A stretch of DNA of 17,526 nt, taken from positions 1 to 17,526 of the forward strand of contig CAZJZQ010000070.1 in assembly GCA_964550535.1 (NCBI GenBank), in the 5' to 3' direction. Shown in pieces: positions 6,635-14,093 of the stretch. Source of the DNA: UBA7672 sp964550535 (GTDB taxonomy: Bacteria > Pseudomonadota > Alphaproteobacteria > Caulobacterales > Hyphomonadaceae). How positions within the stretch are numbered: position 1 is the first letter of the stretch; each line of letters starts with the position of its first letter. The position numbers and the translations under genes are program-made. Below the pieces are notes generated by a model, which saw only the letters and a list, made by a program, of their open reading frames with translations, had not been told where the DNA came from and searched no databases.

Positions 6635-6976
6635 TCAGTGGCGGCTCCACACCGCCAGTTCGTTGCCGCCCGGTTCGCGGAAGTGGAACCTGCGTCCGCC
6701 CGGGAAGGCAAAGATCGGCCGCGAGATTGCGCCGCCAGCGTCCTCGATCTCTTCCAGAGCCGCTTCCAGATCATCCGTTTTCAGGATCACCAGAGGCGGC
6801 TGGCCCCGGTCGCCTGGGTGGCTGCTGATGCCGCCGTCGAGCCCGGCATTCTTCATCGCCGTGTAATTCGGCCCGTAGTCCGTAAAACTCCAGCCGAACG
6901 CCTCCTCAAAGAAGGTCCGCGATTTGTCGAGATCCGGACTGGCGAATTCCACATAGTCGATCCGTAAATGGGTCAT
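6635..6976 (-). CDS. VOC (glyoxalase/bleomycin-resistance/dioxygenase) family protein
   Basis: A 113-residue single-domain vicinal-oxygen-chelate protein made of two beta-alpha-beta-beta-beta units. The N-terminal unit reads LRIDYVEFASPDLDKSRTFFEEAFGW, with the typical SPD then FFEEAFGW signature. The second unit reads LVILKTDDLEAALEEIEDAGG, and the domain ends in FHFREPGGNELAVWS, where the Glu before LAVW is the usual metal ligand position. Such proteins are small cytoplasmic dimers; the exact reaction (glyoxalase, lyase or antibiotic binding) cannot be read from sequence. The gene stands alone, convergent with the lipoprotein gene. Its promoter must lie in the AT-richer gap shared with the sigma-54 unit. 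Confidence 0.9.
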   Translation of the reverse strand: MTHLRIDYVEFASPDLDKSRTFFEEAFGWSFTDYGPNYTAMKNAGLDGGISSHPGDRGQPPLVILKTDDLEAALEEIEDAGGAISRPIFAFPGGRRFHFREPGGNELAVWSRH

Positions 6977-7037
6977 ATCGCACGCCCCGCTTATGTGTTC
7001 ATGATTTGTTCTAGACTATGATTCGTGGATTTGCAAT

Positions 7038-7057
7038 TGGCGCGGGCAATCGCGCCA
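7038..7057. promoter_or_regulatory. Perfect inverted repeat, candidate activator site
   Basis: TGGCGCG (7038-7044) and CGCGCCA (7051-7057) form seven-base perfect arms with a six-base spacer. The centre lies near -189 relative to the predicted sigma-54 start site, within the usual range for enhancer-binding proteins. The regulator is unknown; the arms do not match the classical NtrC site. Confidence 0.4.
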
Positions 7058-7114
7058 TGCGGAGCCGGGTGACGCTCCCAGGCCGATTTCACCACTCATT
7101 GGTAATAACAGCCA

Positions 7115-7143
7115 AACGCCGCGGTGAAGTTCGCCGTGGCGTT
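7115..7143. promoter_or_regulatory. 29-base near-palindrome, candidate enhancer-binding site
   Basis: The left half AACGCCGCGGTGAA (7115-7128) and the right half TTCGCCGTGGCGTT (7130-7143) match as inverted repeats at 12 of 14 positions about the central base 7129. The centre is near -107 from the predicted start site, the classic position for a sigma-54 activator dimer. It is upstream of the start site, so it is more likely an operator than an RNA hairpin. Confidence 0.5.
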
Positions 7144-7209
7144 AATTGTTTCTGGGTGCTGGTGTAAATAAATCCAGCAATTTCAAACATGAGTTTGGTA
7201 AAGCGAGAC

Positions 7210-7225
7210 TGGCACGGGGGTTGCA
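7210..7225 (+). promoter_or_regulatory. Sigma-54 (RpoN) promoter, full consensus
   Basis: TGGCAC (7210-7215), five G, then TTGCA (7221-7225). The invariant GG (7211-7212) and GC (7223-7224) are exactly ten bases apart, and every consensus position agrees with TGGCAC-N5-TTGCA. Transcription should start near 7236. It points at the 40-codon gene that starts at 7292. RpoN promoters need an ATP-driven activator bound upstream, and suitable inverted repeats are present. Confidence 0.85.
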
Positions 7226-7291
7226 ATCAAGGGATCAACGGCGAAGCGATCCGAAGACGGACGCAGACCGGATAAAAAGATGGAGAAAAAA

Positions 7292-7414
7292 ATGAACGGT
7301 CTGATCCAAACCCCGAAACTCGGCGACGTCGGTTCCTTCGGCGCCCTGGCTGTGGCTTTCGCCGGTGTCGCGGCGGTCTTCTACATGCTGCTCAGCGGTT
7401 CGCTGATCGCCTGA
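7292..7414 (+). CDS. 40-aa single-pass membrane micro-protein under sigma-54 control
   Basis: A 40-codon gene. The start ATG at 7292 has GGAG six bases upstream, an ideal ribosome site; an in-frame ATG at 7280 would overlap that site and is less likely. The protein begins MNGLIQTPKLGDVGSFG and continues as one hydrophobic helix of about 20 residues from Ala18 to Leu38, ending SGSLIA. There is no Cys or His and very little charge, so it is neither a light-harvesting polypeptide nor a metal protein. The helix contains small residues (AVAFAGVAAVF), which favour helix-helix packing. A consensus RpoN promoter upstream and a strong terminator downstream make it a complete single-gene unit, likely highly expressed on induction. 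It lies before glnD, but nothing shows shared control. Its function is unknown. Confidence 0.75.
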   Translation: MNGLIQTPKLGDVGSFGALAVAFAGVAAVFYMLLSGSLIA

Positions 7415-7465
7415 GAAGCGGTTTCCCTCTCTCACTGTCGGCTGGCTCCCCCCGGTCTGACAGCA

Positions 7466-7502
7466 GCGGCCGGCGGCTCCCCCCGCCGGCCGCGCTCGTT
7501 TT
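7466..7502 (+). terminator. Strong rho-independent terminator after the 40-aa gene
   Basis: A perfect eleven-pair stem is formed by GCGGCCGGCGG (7466-7476) and CCGCCGGCCGC (7483-7493) around the loop CTCCCC, followed by GCTCGTTTT. It lies 52 bases after the stop codon of the micro-gene and isolates it from glnD. An 11-base direct repeat (GGCTCCCCCCG) occurs just before and within the element. Confidence 0.9.
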
Positions 7503-7577
7503 GGGCCTGTATGTTTCAGGGATGCGGCGACGCGACGGCCTGTCGTCGGGTTTCAAACCGGGCTACATAGACGCCGC

Positions 7578-10415
7578 ATGAGTGACGCCGCTTCCGCCGC
7601 CCGATCCGTCATATCTTCCAAGCCCGGGCCATGGCGCATCGCGGACATTGTCGACGGCCGCAAGCTGCGCGTGCAGCTGACCGCCGCCGCGCTCGACAAT
7701 GGCTCTGATCCCACCGCCCAGCGCGCCCGCGCTCTCGACCTGATCCACGCCGCCCTGTTTCGCGGCCGCATGATCGCGCAAGACCGGCTGGAGGAGGGAG
7801 CGGACGGCCTTGACACCGCCCACCTCCTGTCCGCCGTGATGGACCAGGCGTTGTCCGCGCTGTTCGATTTCACCACGGTCCACATTTTTCGCGCCCACAA
7901 CCCGACCGAGGCGGAGCGCATGGCCGTGCTGGCGGTCGGCGGCTATGGGCGGGGCGTGCTCGCGCCGTCGTCGGACGTCGATCTCCTGTTCGTCCGCAAC
8001 TACAAGCAGACCGCCTGGGCCGAGAGCGTGATCGAGTACATGCTCTATGCGCTGTGGGACATGGGCCTGAAAGTCGGCCACGCCTTCCGAAATATCGACG
8101 AGTGCATCAAGCTGTCGCGCGAGGATGTGACGATCCGCACCTCGATCCTCGATCAGCGTCTCCTGTTCGGCGACCGGGGCGTCGCGGACAAGCTGGCGGA
8201 GCGGTTCCAGCGCGATGTGGTCGCCGGCCGCGGTGCGGAGTTCGTGGCGGCGAAGCTGGCGGAACGCGATACGCGGCATGAACGCGAAGGCGGTTCCCGC
8301 TATCGCGTGGAGCCTAATGTGAAGGACGGCAAGGGCGGCCTGCGCGATTTGCAGACGCTCTACTGGCTGGCCAAATACATTCACGGCGGCAACAGCCTCA
8401 ACGAAGTGCTCGATAACGCCGTCTTCACGCCGCAGGACAAGGCCGTCTATCTGCGCGAGGCGCGCTTCCTCTGGACGGTGCGTTGCCACCTGCATTTCCT
8501 GACGGGCCGTCCTGAAGACCGCCTGTCCTTTGATCTCCAGCCCGAGATGGCTGCGCGCCTCGGCTATACCGCGCGCCAGAACGTCACCGCCGTGGAACGC
8601 TTCATGAAGCGCTATTTCCTCGCGGCGAAGGAAGTCGGCGCTCTGACCCGGATTACATGCTCGAAGCTGGAAGCCGAGCAGAAGAAAAAGCCCGGCGGCC
8701 GCATCCGCCTGCTGCCGCCCGCGCCCGCGAAGCCGCTGCACGAGGACGGGTTCGTTATTGATGCGGGCCGCCTGTCGATCACCGATCCGGAAGCGCTGGT
8801 GCGGGATACGCGTACGCTGATCCGTCTTTTCTGGCTGGCGAATGAGCGCGGCCTAGATATTCATCCCGACGCGATGACGGCGGCGCGGCGGTCGCTGTGG
8901 GCGCTGACACGGCAGGCGCGGACCGAGCCGGAATCGCGCGCCATGTTTCTCGACATCGTGGCGGGTTCCAACAAGCCGGGCCGCGTGCTGCCGCTGATGA
9001 ACGAGGCGGGCGTGCTGGGCCGTTTCCTGCCCGAGTTCGGGCGCATTGTCGGCCAGACGCAGTTCAACATGTATCACCACTATACGGTGGATGAGCACAC
9101 GCTGAAGGCGGTGGAGACGATCCAGGATATCGAGCGCGGCCTGTTCCACGACTCGCACCCGCTATCGACCGAGCTGTTCCCGAAAATCCAGAACCGCCGC
9201 GCGCTTTATCTCGCCATGCTCCTGCACGACACCGGCAAGGGGAAGGGCGACCAGCAGGTTGAAGGCGCAAAACAGGCGCGCGCCGCCTGCCTGCGGCTGG
9301 GGCTGCCAGAGGATGAGGCGGAGCTGGTCGCGTGGCTGGTCGGCAACCACCTCGAAATGAGCGACACGGCGCAGCGCCGGGATATCTCGGACCCGCAGAC
9401 CATCTCGCATTTCGTGGAGAAGGTCGGCACGCTGGAGCGGTTGCGCCTGCTGCTGATCCTGACCGTGGCGGATATCCGCGCGGTGGGGCCGGGCGTGTGG
9501 AATGGCTGGAAAGGCCAGTTGCTGCGCGATCTTTATTACGCCACCGAAGCCGCGCTGCGCGGCGGACGGACGGACGAGGCGGCGGTGCGCGCCCACCTTG
9601 AGGAGCGCGCGATGCGGGCGCGGGACGAGTTTGCTGCGCGGCATGGCAAGCCCAGCGTCACGCTGGCCAGCGTGGAGGATGCGTACTGGGTGCAGTTCAC
9701 CGGTAGCGCGCATGATCGCCACGCCGAGGCGGTGGAGAAGGATGTGGGCAATCCCATCGTGGTGTCCGCCAGTATCGATCGCACGCGTTCGGCCACTGAA
9801 ATCGTCGTGTCCGCGCCGGATCGTCCAGGCCTGTTCGCTGATCTTTGCGGCGCGTTGAGCGCGGCGGGCGCCAATGTCGCGGCGGCGCACCTTTATGAAA
9901 GCGCGCAGAAGCGCGTGCTCGACATTTTCGATGTGCAGGATGTGAAAGGGGCGCCGTTGGGCGCCGATCACACGGCCGCATTGACCCGCCTGCTCGACGA
10001 ACTGCGCGTGGCCGCCATTGGCGGCGACAGCGCGCGCAAGCCGGGCAAGGCGCCGGCGGCCAGCCGCCGCCATGCCGCGTTCATCATCTCGCCCATCGTG
10101 CGTATCGACCGTTCAGCGTCGGCCAACCGCACCGTGATCGAGGTGTCGGGCCGCGACCGTCCGGGTCTGCTCTATGATATCGCGCGTGAGCTGGCGGATG
10201 CCGGGCTGTCGATCCGCTCGGCCCATGTCGGCGCCTATGGCGAGCGGGTGCATGACGTTTTCTATGTCACCATGATCGACGGATCGGCCATGCCGGAGGA
10301 GATGGACGCGCCGCTGATCGAGCGGCTCACCGTCGTTCTGCGTGTGAACGCCCCCACCGCGCCGCGTATTCCGGCTCACACGCTGGCGCGCGCGCCGGCT
10401 TCCTTCGACCGGTAG
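7578..10415 (+). CDS. glnD: Bifunctional [protein-PII] uridylyltransferase/uridylyl-removing enzyme
   Basis: A 945-residue GlnD, the nitrogen sensor that uridylylates PII when glutamine is low and de-uridylylates it when glutamine is high. The nucleotidyltransferase domain carries GGYGRG at 121-126 and the catalytic DVD at 133-135. The central segment holds the HD phosphohydrolase site, LLHDTGKGKGDQ, with His550-Asp551. Two C-terminal ACT domains, which bind glutamine, start near residue 742 (VSAPDRPGLFADL) and 853 (VSGRDRPGLLYDI). Length and domain order are normal for the family. No clear Shine-Dalgarno sequence precedes the ATG at 7578, and a TACATA box sits about ten bases upstream, so a leaderless message is conceivable. 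It is first in the run glnD-murJ-trpS; murJ follows after 12 bases. Confidence 0.97.
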   Translation: MSDAASAARSVISSKPGPWRIADIVDGRKLRVQLTAAALDNGSDPTAQRARALDLIHAALFRGRMIAQDRLEEGADGLDTAHLLSAVMDQALSALFDFTTVHIFRAHNPTEAERMAVLAVGGYGRGVLAPSSDVDLLFVRNYKQTAWAESVIEYMLYALWDMGLKVGHAFRNIDECIKLSREDVTIRTSILDQRLLFGDRGVADKLAERFQRDVVAGRGAEFVAAKLAERDTRHEREGGSRYRVEPNVKDGKGGLRDLQTLYWLAKYIHGGNSLNEVLDNAVFTPQDKAVYLREARFLWTVRCHLHFLTGRPEDRLSFDLQPEMAARLGYTARQNVTAVERFMKRYFLAAKEVGALTRITCSKLEAEQKKKPGGRIRLLPPAPAKPLHEDGFVIDAGRLSITDPEALVRDTRTLIRLFWLANERGLDIHPDAMTAARRSLWALTRQARTEPESRAMFLDIVAGSNKPGRVLPLMNEAGVLGRFLPEFGRIVGQTQFNMYHHYTVDEHTLKAVETIQDIERGLFHDSHPLSTELFPKIQNRRALYLAMLLHDTGKGKGDQQVEGAKQARAACLRLGLPEDEAELVAWLVGNHLEMSDTAQRRDISDPQTISHFVEKVGTLERLRLLLILTVADIRAVGPGVWNGWKGQLLRDLYYATEAALRGGRTDEAAVRAHLEERAMRARDEFAARHGKPSVTLASVEDAYWVQFTGSAHDRHAEAVEKDVGNPIVVSASIDRTRSATEIVVSAPDRPGLFADLCGALSAAGANVAAAHLYESAQKRVLDIFDVQDVKGAPLGADHTAALTRLLDELRVAAIGGDSARKPGKAPAASRRHAAFIISPIVRIDRSASANRTVIEVSGRDRPGLLYDIARELADAGLSIRSAHVGAYGERVHDVFYVTMIDGSAMPEEMDAPLIERLTVVLRVNAPTAPRIPAHTLARAPASFDR

Positions 10416-10427
10416 GATCTTTCCCGC

Positions 10428-12026
10428 ATGTCGCTGGCGCGCAACGTCTTCGTGCAGACCGGTTTCACGCTCGGCAGCCGGGTGCTCGGCTTCGCGCGGG
10501 ATCTGGCGCTGAACTATCGCTTTGGCGGGCAGGGGCCGTTGCTGGATGCGTGGGCGACCACGCTGATGGTGCCGAACTTCTTCCGGCGGCTGTTCGCCGA
10601 GGGAGCGTTCGCGCAGGCCTTCGTGCCTGTCTTCGCCAAGGAACGCGCGACGCTGGGCGACAAGGCGGCGGAGGAAATGGCGTCGCAGACTCTGGCCTTC
10701 ATGCTGGCCGTGGTCACGCTGATCGTCATTGGTCTTGTCTTCGCGATGCCGTGGCTGATGCCGGTTCTGCTGTCGGCCTATGCGGATGATCCCGGCACGA
10801 TGCGGACGGCGACGCTGATGGCGCAGCTCGCAATGCCGTATCTTGCCTGCATGACGCTGGCGACGCTGCTGGGCGGGGTGCTCAACACGCTGGGGCGGTT
10901 TGCGCTGACGGCGGGAGTGCAGAGCCTGCTCAACGTCTTCACCATCATTCCGCTGATTTTTGCCGCCGATCGTGAGCAGGCGGCGCTGGCGGCGTCCATT
11001 GGCGTGACGGTTTCGGGCGTGTTTCAGGCGGGGCTGTTGTGGTGGGGCGTTCGCAGGCGGGGCGTAAGGCTGTCAATTGGCGTTCCCGGTTTCTCGAAAG
11101 TCGTGCGGCGGGTGATCGCGCTGGCGGTGCCGGGAGCGCTGGCGGGCGGAGCGATGCAGCTGGGCACGCTGGTCAGCCAGATTCTCGCGGGATCCGATCC
11201 CGGCGCGCGGGGCGTGCTTTATAACGCGGACCGTCTGTATCAATTGCCGCTTGGCCTTATCGGCGTGGCGGTAGGTCTTGCCCTCGTGCCGCGCCTGTCG
11301 CGTCATTTTGCCGAGCAGGACAACGCGTCCGCCGACCGCACGATGGATGACGGCGTGGTGCTGTCGCTGGCCTTCACCATGCCCGCCGCCGTGGCGTTGC
11401 TGGTGATGCCGTATTTCATCATCGATGCGATGCTGACGCGCGGCCAGTTCTCCGCGGAGGACGCGCGGCGCACGGCGGAGGTGCTTCGCCATTTCGCGTG
11501 GGGCGTTCCGGCCTTCGTGCTGGCCAAGGTGTTCACGCCGCCCTTCTTCGCCCGTCAGAAGACGCGCCAGCCCAGCATTTTCGCGATCATTGCAGTGATG
11601 GTGAATGCGGGTCTTGGCGCGGTCTTGTGGTTCACGCTGCCGCAGGCGGGGATTGACGGCGCCATCGGCCTTGCGATCGCGACCAGCATTGCAGGCTGGC
11701 TCAATGTCGCGCTGCTGTCGGGGACGCTGGCGGCGGAGAAGGTTTACCGGATCAGCGGCCGGGCGTGGACGCGGCTGGCGCGGCTGGGGGCGGCTTGCCT
11801 GGTCATGGGCGGGTTCGCCGGGGTGTGCGCCTGGCAGTATCCGCTGCTCTCGAACCTGCTGTTCGGCAAGGAAATCGCTGTCGGCGTCGTGGGGGTGGCG
11901 GGGTTTGTCGTCTATGTCGCGGCGGCGCTCGGCTTCCGTGCGATCACGCCGGGCGAGGTGCGCCAATCCCTGCGGCGCGAGAAGGGCGCGGCGGGGCAGG
12001 GCTTGCCCCCTGTCAGCGAGGGCTGA
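10428..12026 (+). CDS. murJ: Lipid II flippase MurJ (MviN)
   Basis: A 532-residue polytopic inner-membrane protein of the MOP exporter superfamily, with about fourteen hydrophobic helices. MurJ moves lipid-linked peptidoglycan precursor across the membrane. Family landmarks are the N-terminal SRVLGFARDLALNYRFG, FFRRLFAEGAFAQAFVPVF with the functionally important Arg residues, the YNADRLYQLPLGLIGVAVG segment, and FTPPFFARQKTRQP in the second half. Length agrees with the family. The start at 10428 has TAGGA upstream, overlapping the end of glnD, and only 12 bases separate the genes. This is the conserved alphaproteobacterial linkage of nitrogen sensing and cell-wall genes and suggests one transcript. 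Confidence 0.97.
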   Translation: MSLARNVFVQTGFTLGSRVLGFARDLALNYRFGGQGPLLDAWATTLMVPNFFRRLFAEGAFAQAFVPVFAKERATLGDKAAEEMASQTLAFMLAVVTLIVIGLVFAMPWLMPVLLSAYADDPGTMRTATLMAQLAMPYLACMTLATLLGGVLNTLGRFALTAGVQSLLNVFTIIPLIFAADREQAALAASIGVTVSGVFQAGLLWWGVRRRGVRLSIGVPGFSKVVRRVIALAVPGALAGGAMQLGTLVSQILAGSDPGARGVLYNADRLYQLPLGLIGVAVGLALVPRLSRHFAEQDNASADRTMDDGVVLSLAFTMPAAVALLVMPYFIIDAMLTRGQFSAEDARRTAEVLRHFAWGVPAFVLAKVFTPPFFARQKTRQPSIFAIIAVMVNAGLGAVLWFTLPQAGIDGAIGLAIATSIAGWLNVALLSGTLAAEKVYRISGRAWTRLARLGAACLVMGGFAGVCAWQYPLLSNLLFGKEIAVGVVGVAGFVVYVAAALGFRAITPGEVRQSLRREKGAAGQGLPPVSEG

Positions 12027-12071
12027 TAAAGGCGCCAGCTTCCAACGACATTCCGCCGCCGGACAAACGCC

Positions 12072-13124
12072 ATGACCGAAACGCCGAAGACCTCCACGGG
12101 CTCGCAGTACGCTGGCCCGCAGCGCGTCTTCTCCGGCGTGCAGCCCTCGGGCAGCCTGCATCTCGGCAACTATCTTGGCGCGCTGAAGAAGTTCGTGAAG
12201 ATGCAGGACGGACATGACTGCATCTTCTGCGTCGTGGATCTGCACGCGATCACCGTGCCGCAGGATCCGAAACAGCTCGCCAACCAGACGCGCGAAATCG
12301 CGGCGGCGTATCTGGCTTCCGGCGTCGATCCCAAGCGGTCGATCATCTTCGCGCAGTCGTCGGTGACGGCGCACTCCGAACTGGGGTGGATCCTGAACTG
12401 CGTGGCCCGGATGGGCTGGCTGGAACGGATGACGCAGTTCAAGGACAAGTCGCAGGGCAAGGACGCGGAGAATATTTCCGTCGGCCTGTTCGACTATCCG
12501 GTTCTGCAGGCGGCGGACATTCTCGCCTACAAGGCCACTCACGTTCCGGTGGGCGAGGACCAGAAACAGCATCTGGAACTCAGCCGCGATATCGCAGGCA
12601 AGTTCAATCGCGATTTCAACGCGCCCGATTTCTTTCCGGTGCCCGAGCCGATCTATCAGGGGCCTGGCGCGCGCATCATGTCGTTGAAGGACGGTACGAA
12701 GAAGATGTCGAAGTCGGACCCGTCCGATGCATCGCGGATCAACCTGCTCGATACGGCGGACGAGATTTCCAGGAAGATCAAGCGCGCGACCAGCGACAGC
12801 GATCTGCTGCCGTCCGAAGTGAAGGGCCTTGAGGGGCGCGCGGAGGCGGCGAACCTCGTTGGCATCTATGCGGTGCTGGCCGACATGAGCGAGGCAGAGG
12901 TTCTCGGCGAGTTTGGCGGCAAGGGCTTTGGCGCGTTCAAGCCGGCGCTGGCGGATCTTGCGGTCGAGAAGCTGGGGCCTGTCGCGTCGGAAATGCGCCG
13001 GCTGATGGGCGATCCGGCGGAAATTGACCGCGTGCTGGCGGATGGCGCCGGGCGGGCCCGCGCCATTGCCGCGCCGGTGATGGACGATGTCCGGCGCATT
13101 GTCGGCTTCTGGTCGGCGCCGTAA
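12072..13124 (+). CDS. trpS: Tryptophan-tRNA ligase
   Basis: A 350-residue class Ic aminoacyl-tRNA synthetase that charges tRNA-Trp. It has the HIGH-type motif HLGNY at 30-34, preceded by SGVQPSGSL, and the KMSKS signature at 211-215 within KKMSKSDPSDASR. The VDLHAIT and GWLERMTQFKDKS segments are typical of bacterial TrpS. Length is slightly above the usual 330-345 because of a short N-terminal extension (TETPKTSTGSQY), a common feature in alphaproteobacteria. It lies 45 bases after murJ on the same strand. The ribosome-binding sequence is weak. No T-box or trp leader is visible in the gap. Confidence 0.97.
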   Translation: MTETPKTSTGSQYAGPQRVFSGVQPSGSLHLGNYLGALKKFVKMQDGHDCIFCVVDLHAITVPQDPKQLANQTREIAAAYLASGVDPKRSIIFAQSSVTAHSELGWILNCVARMGWLERMTQFKDKSQGKDAENISVGLFDYPVLQAADILAYKATHVPVGEDQKQHLELSRDIAGKFNRDFNAPDFFPVPEPIYQGPGARIMSLKDGTKKMSKSDPSDASRINLLDTADEISRKIKRATSDSDLLPSEVKGLEGRAEAANLVGIYAVLADMSEAEVLGEFGGKGFGAFKPALADLAVEKLGPVASEMRRLMGDPAEIDRVLADGAGRARAIAAPVMDDVRRIVGFWSAP

Positions 13125-13186
13125 CGGGTTCTGCCGTTGCTCTTGCAGACGAAGTAGGATGACGTGCGCCAAAAGGGGAGCACGCC

Positions 13187-13420
13187 ATGCCGCACGTCAT
13201 CGTCAAACTCTATGCGGGCCGCTCGGACGACGACAAAGCCCGGCTGGCGGAGGAGATCACCAGGGCGGTTATCGGCGCGCTGGGGTCGCGGGAGGCTTCG
13301 GTCTCCGTCTCCGTCGAGGACGTCGCGCCGGAGGATTGGGCGGACAAGGTTTATATCCCCGATATCGTCGCCAAGCCGGACCAGTTGTTCCGCAAACCGG
13401 GATACGATCCGCGTAGGTAG
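13187..13420 (+). CDS. pptA: Tautomerase family protein (4-oxalocrotonate tautomerase fold, PptA-like)
   Basis: A 77-residue tautomerase subunit. After Met removal, Pro2 is the amino-terminal catalytic proline of this superfamily (MPHVIVKLYAGRSDDDK). The middle reads LAEEITRAVIGALGS and VSVSVEDVAPEDW, and the chain ends LFRKPGYDP. Exact length, the MPH start and the KPGY ending match the small PptA/YdcE-type tautomerase rather than classic 62-residue 4-oxalocrotonate tautomerase. Its physiological substrate is not known. The start has GGGGAG eight bases before the ATG. It sits 62 bases after trpS, on the same strand, but there is no functional link to its neighbours. Confidence 0.9.
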   Translation: MPHVIVKLYAGRSDDDKARLAEEITRAVIGALGSREASVSVSVEDVAPEDWADKVYIPDIVAKPDQLFRKPGYDPRR

Positions 13421-13529
13421 GGCCACGCAAATTGGCCGGGAAAGTCATGGCGAGCCGCCATATGGTGTTTGGGGCGGCGCATCTTATCCTGTCCCGTGCG
13501 TGCTGATCCGGTTGCGGCAGGGAGCCTTC

Positions 13530-14002
13530 ATGAACCGACGGACCATCTCCCGCGCCCTGTTGCTGGCGCCGCTCGCGAGCCTGCTGGCCTCCTGCGGCCC
13601 ACGCGAGGCGGCGGTGTCGGAAGCGGAGTATCGCCCGCCCCTGGGGGCAAACACGGTCGCCGCCNNNNNNNNNNGAACGTGATCCTCAAGACGATCGAAT
13701 CGCCGGTGGCGGACAGGATCACGGAAGTGTCATCCCCCCTGGCCCGGGCTGTCGAAATGCACGCCTCGGTTAACGCGGGTGGCGTGATGCGGATGCAACG
13801 CCTCGAAACTCTCGACCTTCCCGCGGGCGAGGCGATCATCTTCCAACCGGGCGGGATGCACCTGATGATCTTCGATCCGGAGCAGGTGAGCGCGGAAAAA
13901 ACGTTTCCAATCACATTTGTGCTTGAATCCGGGCGCAACCTTTCCGTGCCGTTCCGCGTTTGGGTCCCGCCCGGGGCCGGCCCCGGTCAGGTGGACGGTT
14001 AG
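13530..14002 (+). CDS. PCuAC-type copper-binding lipoprotein, interrupted by assembly gap
   Basis: The N-terminal part (13530-13664) encodes a lipoprotein signal, MNRRTISRALLLAPLASLL then ASCGPRE, with lipid Cys near residue 22. Ten Ns follow (13665-13674), and the C-terminal part (from 13676) ends with TAG at 14000-14002. The C-terminal part carries the complete H(M)-x10-M-x21-H-x-M copper motif: EMH, then ten residues to the second Met of VMRM, then 21 residues to HLM. PCuAC proteins are periplasmic Cu(I) chaperones, often for cytochrome oxidase assembly. The two parts lie in different frames if the gap were truly ten bases; an intact gene needs a gap of 3n+2. The bases hidden should encode the usual Gly-Tyr-(hydrophobic)-Asn strand. 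GGGAG precedes the start. No cytochrome oxidase gene is nearby. Confidence 0.85.
13665..13674. other. Assembly gap (ten Ns)
   Basis: Ten unknown bases inside the PCuAC gene. The frame before and after differs, and the expected N-terminal strand of the copper-binding domain is missing, so the true gap is probably longer than ten and its size is a placeholder. Confidence 0.98.
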
Positions 14003-14093
14003 TACGCCATTAAGAATGCGTAAGTGAATGTTGGGTTGAGGTTAACGACTAATCTCTCCAGAGTCGCGTGCAACTCCAACCGGGGGCTGGGCA

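Larger units (their letters stand above)
6977..7291. promoter_or_regulatory. Regulatory gap between VOC gene and sigma-54 micro-gene
   Basis: These 315 bases are gene-free and noticeably richer in A and T than the rest of the window from about 7085 to 7200. They contain the inverted repeats at 7038-7057 and 7115-7143, a small palindrome CAAAC-ATGA-GTTTG at 7184-7197, and the sigma-54 promoter at 7210-7225. A leader of about 56 bases follows, with GGAG at 7282-7285. A GATTC (CcrM-type) site lies at 7020-7024. The VOC gene must also be transcribed out of this region in the other direction; I see no convincing sigma-70 promoter for it. Confidence 0.6.

Noticed and set aside
7280..7414. 44-residue version of the micro-protein starting at 7280
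   Set aside because: The GGAG that best serves as ribosome site would then lie inside the coding region; ATG 7292 has it six bases upstream.
7563..8741. A 392-codon open frame on the minus strand
   Set aside because: It is antisense to the GlnD nucleotidyltransferase domain and has no motif of its own.
11073..13172. A 699-codon open frame on the minus strand
   Set aside because: It is antisense to murJ and trpS, both unmistakable; the composition is Arg/Gln/His-rich shadow sequence.
13530..14002. PCuAC gene as a true pseudogene with a frameshift
   Set aside because: The change of frame coincides exactly with the run of Ns, and both flanks are intact coding sequence; an unknown gap length is the simpler explanation.
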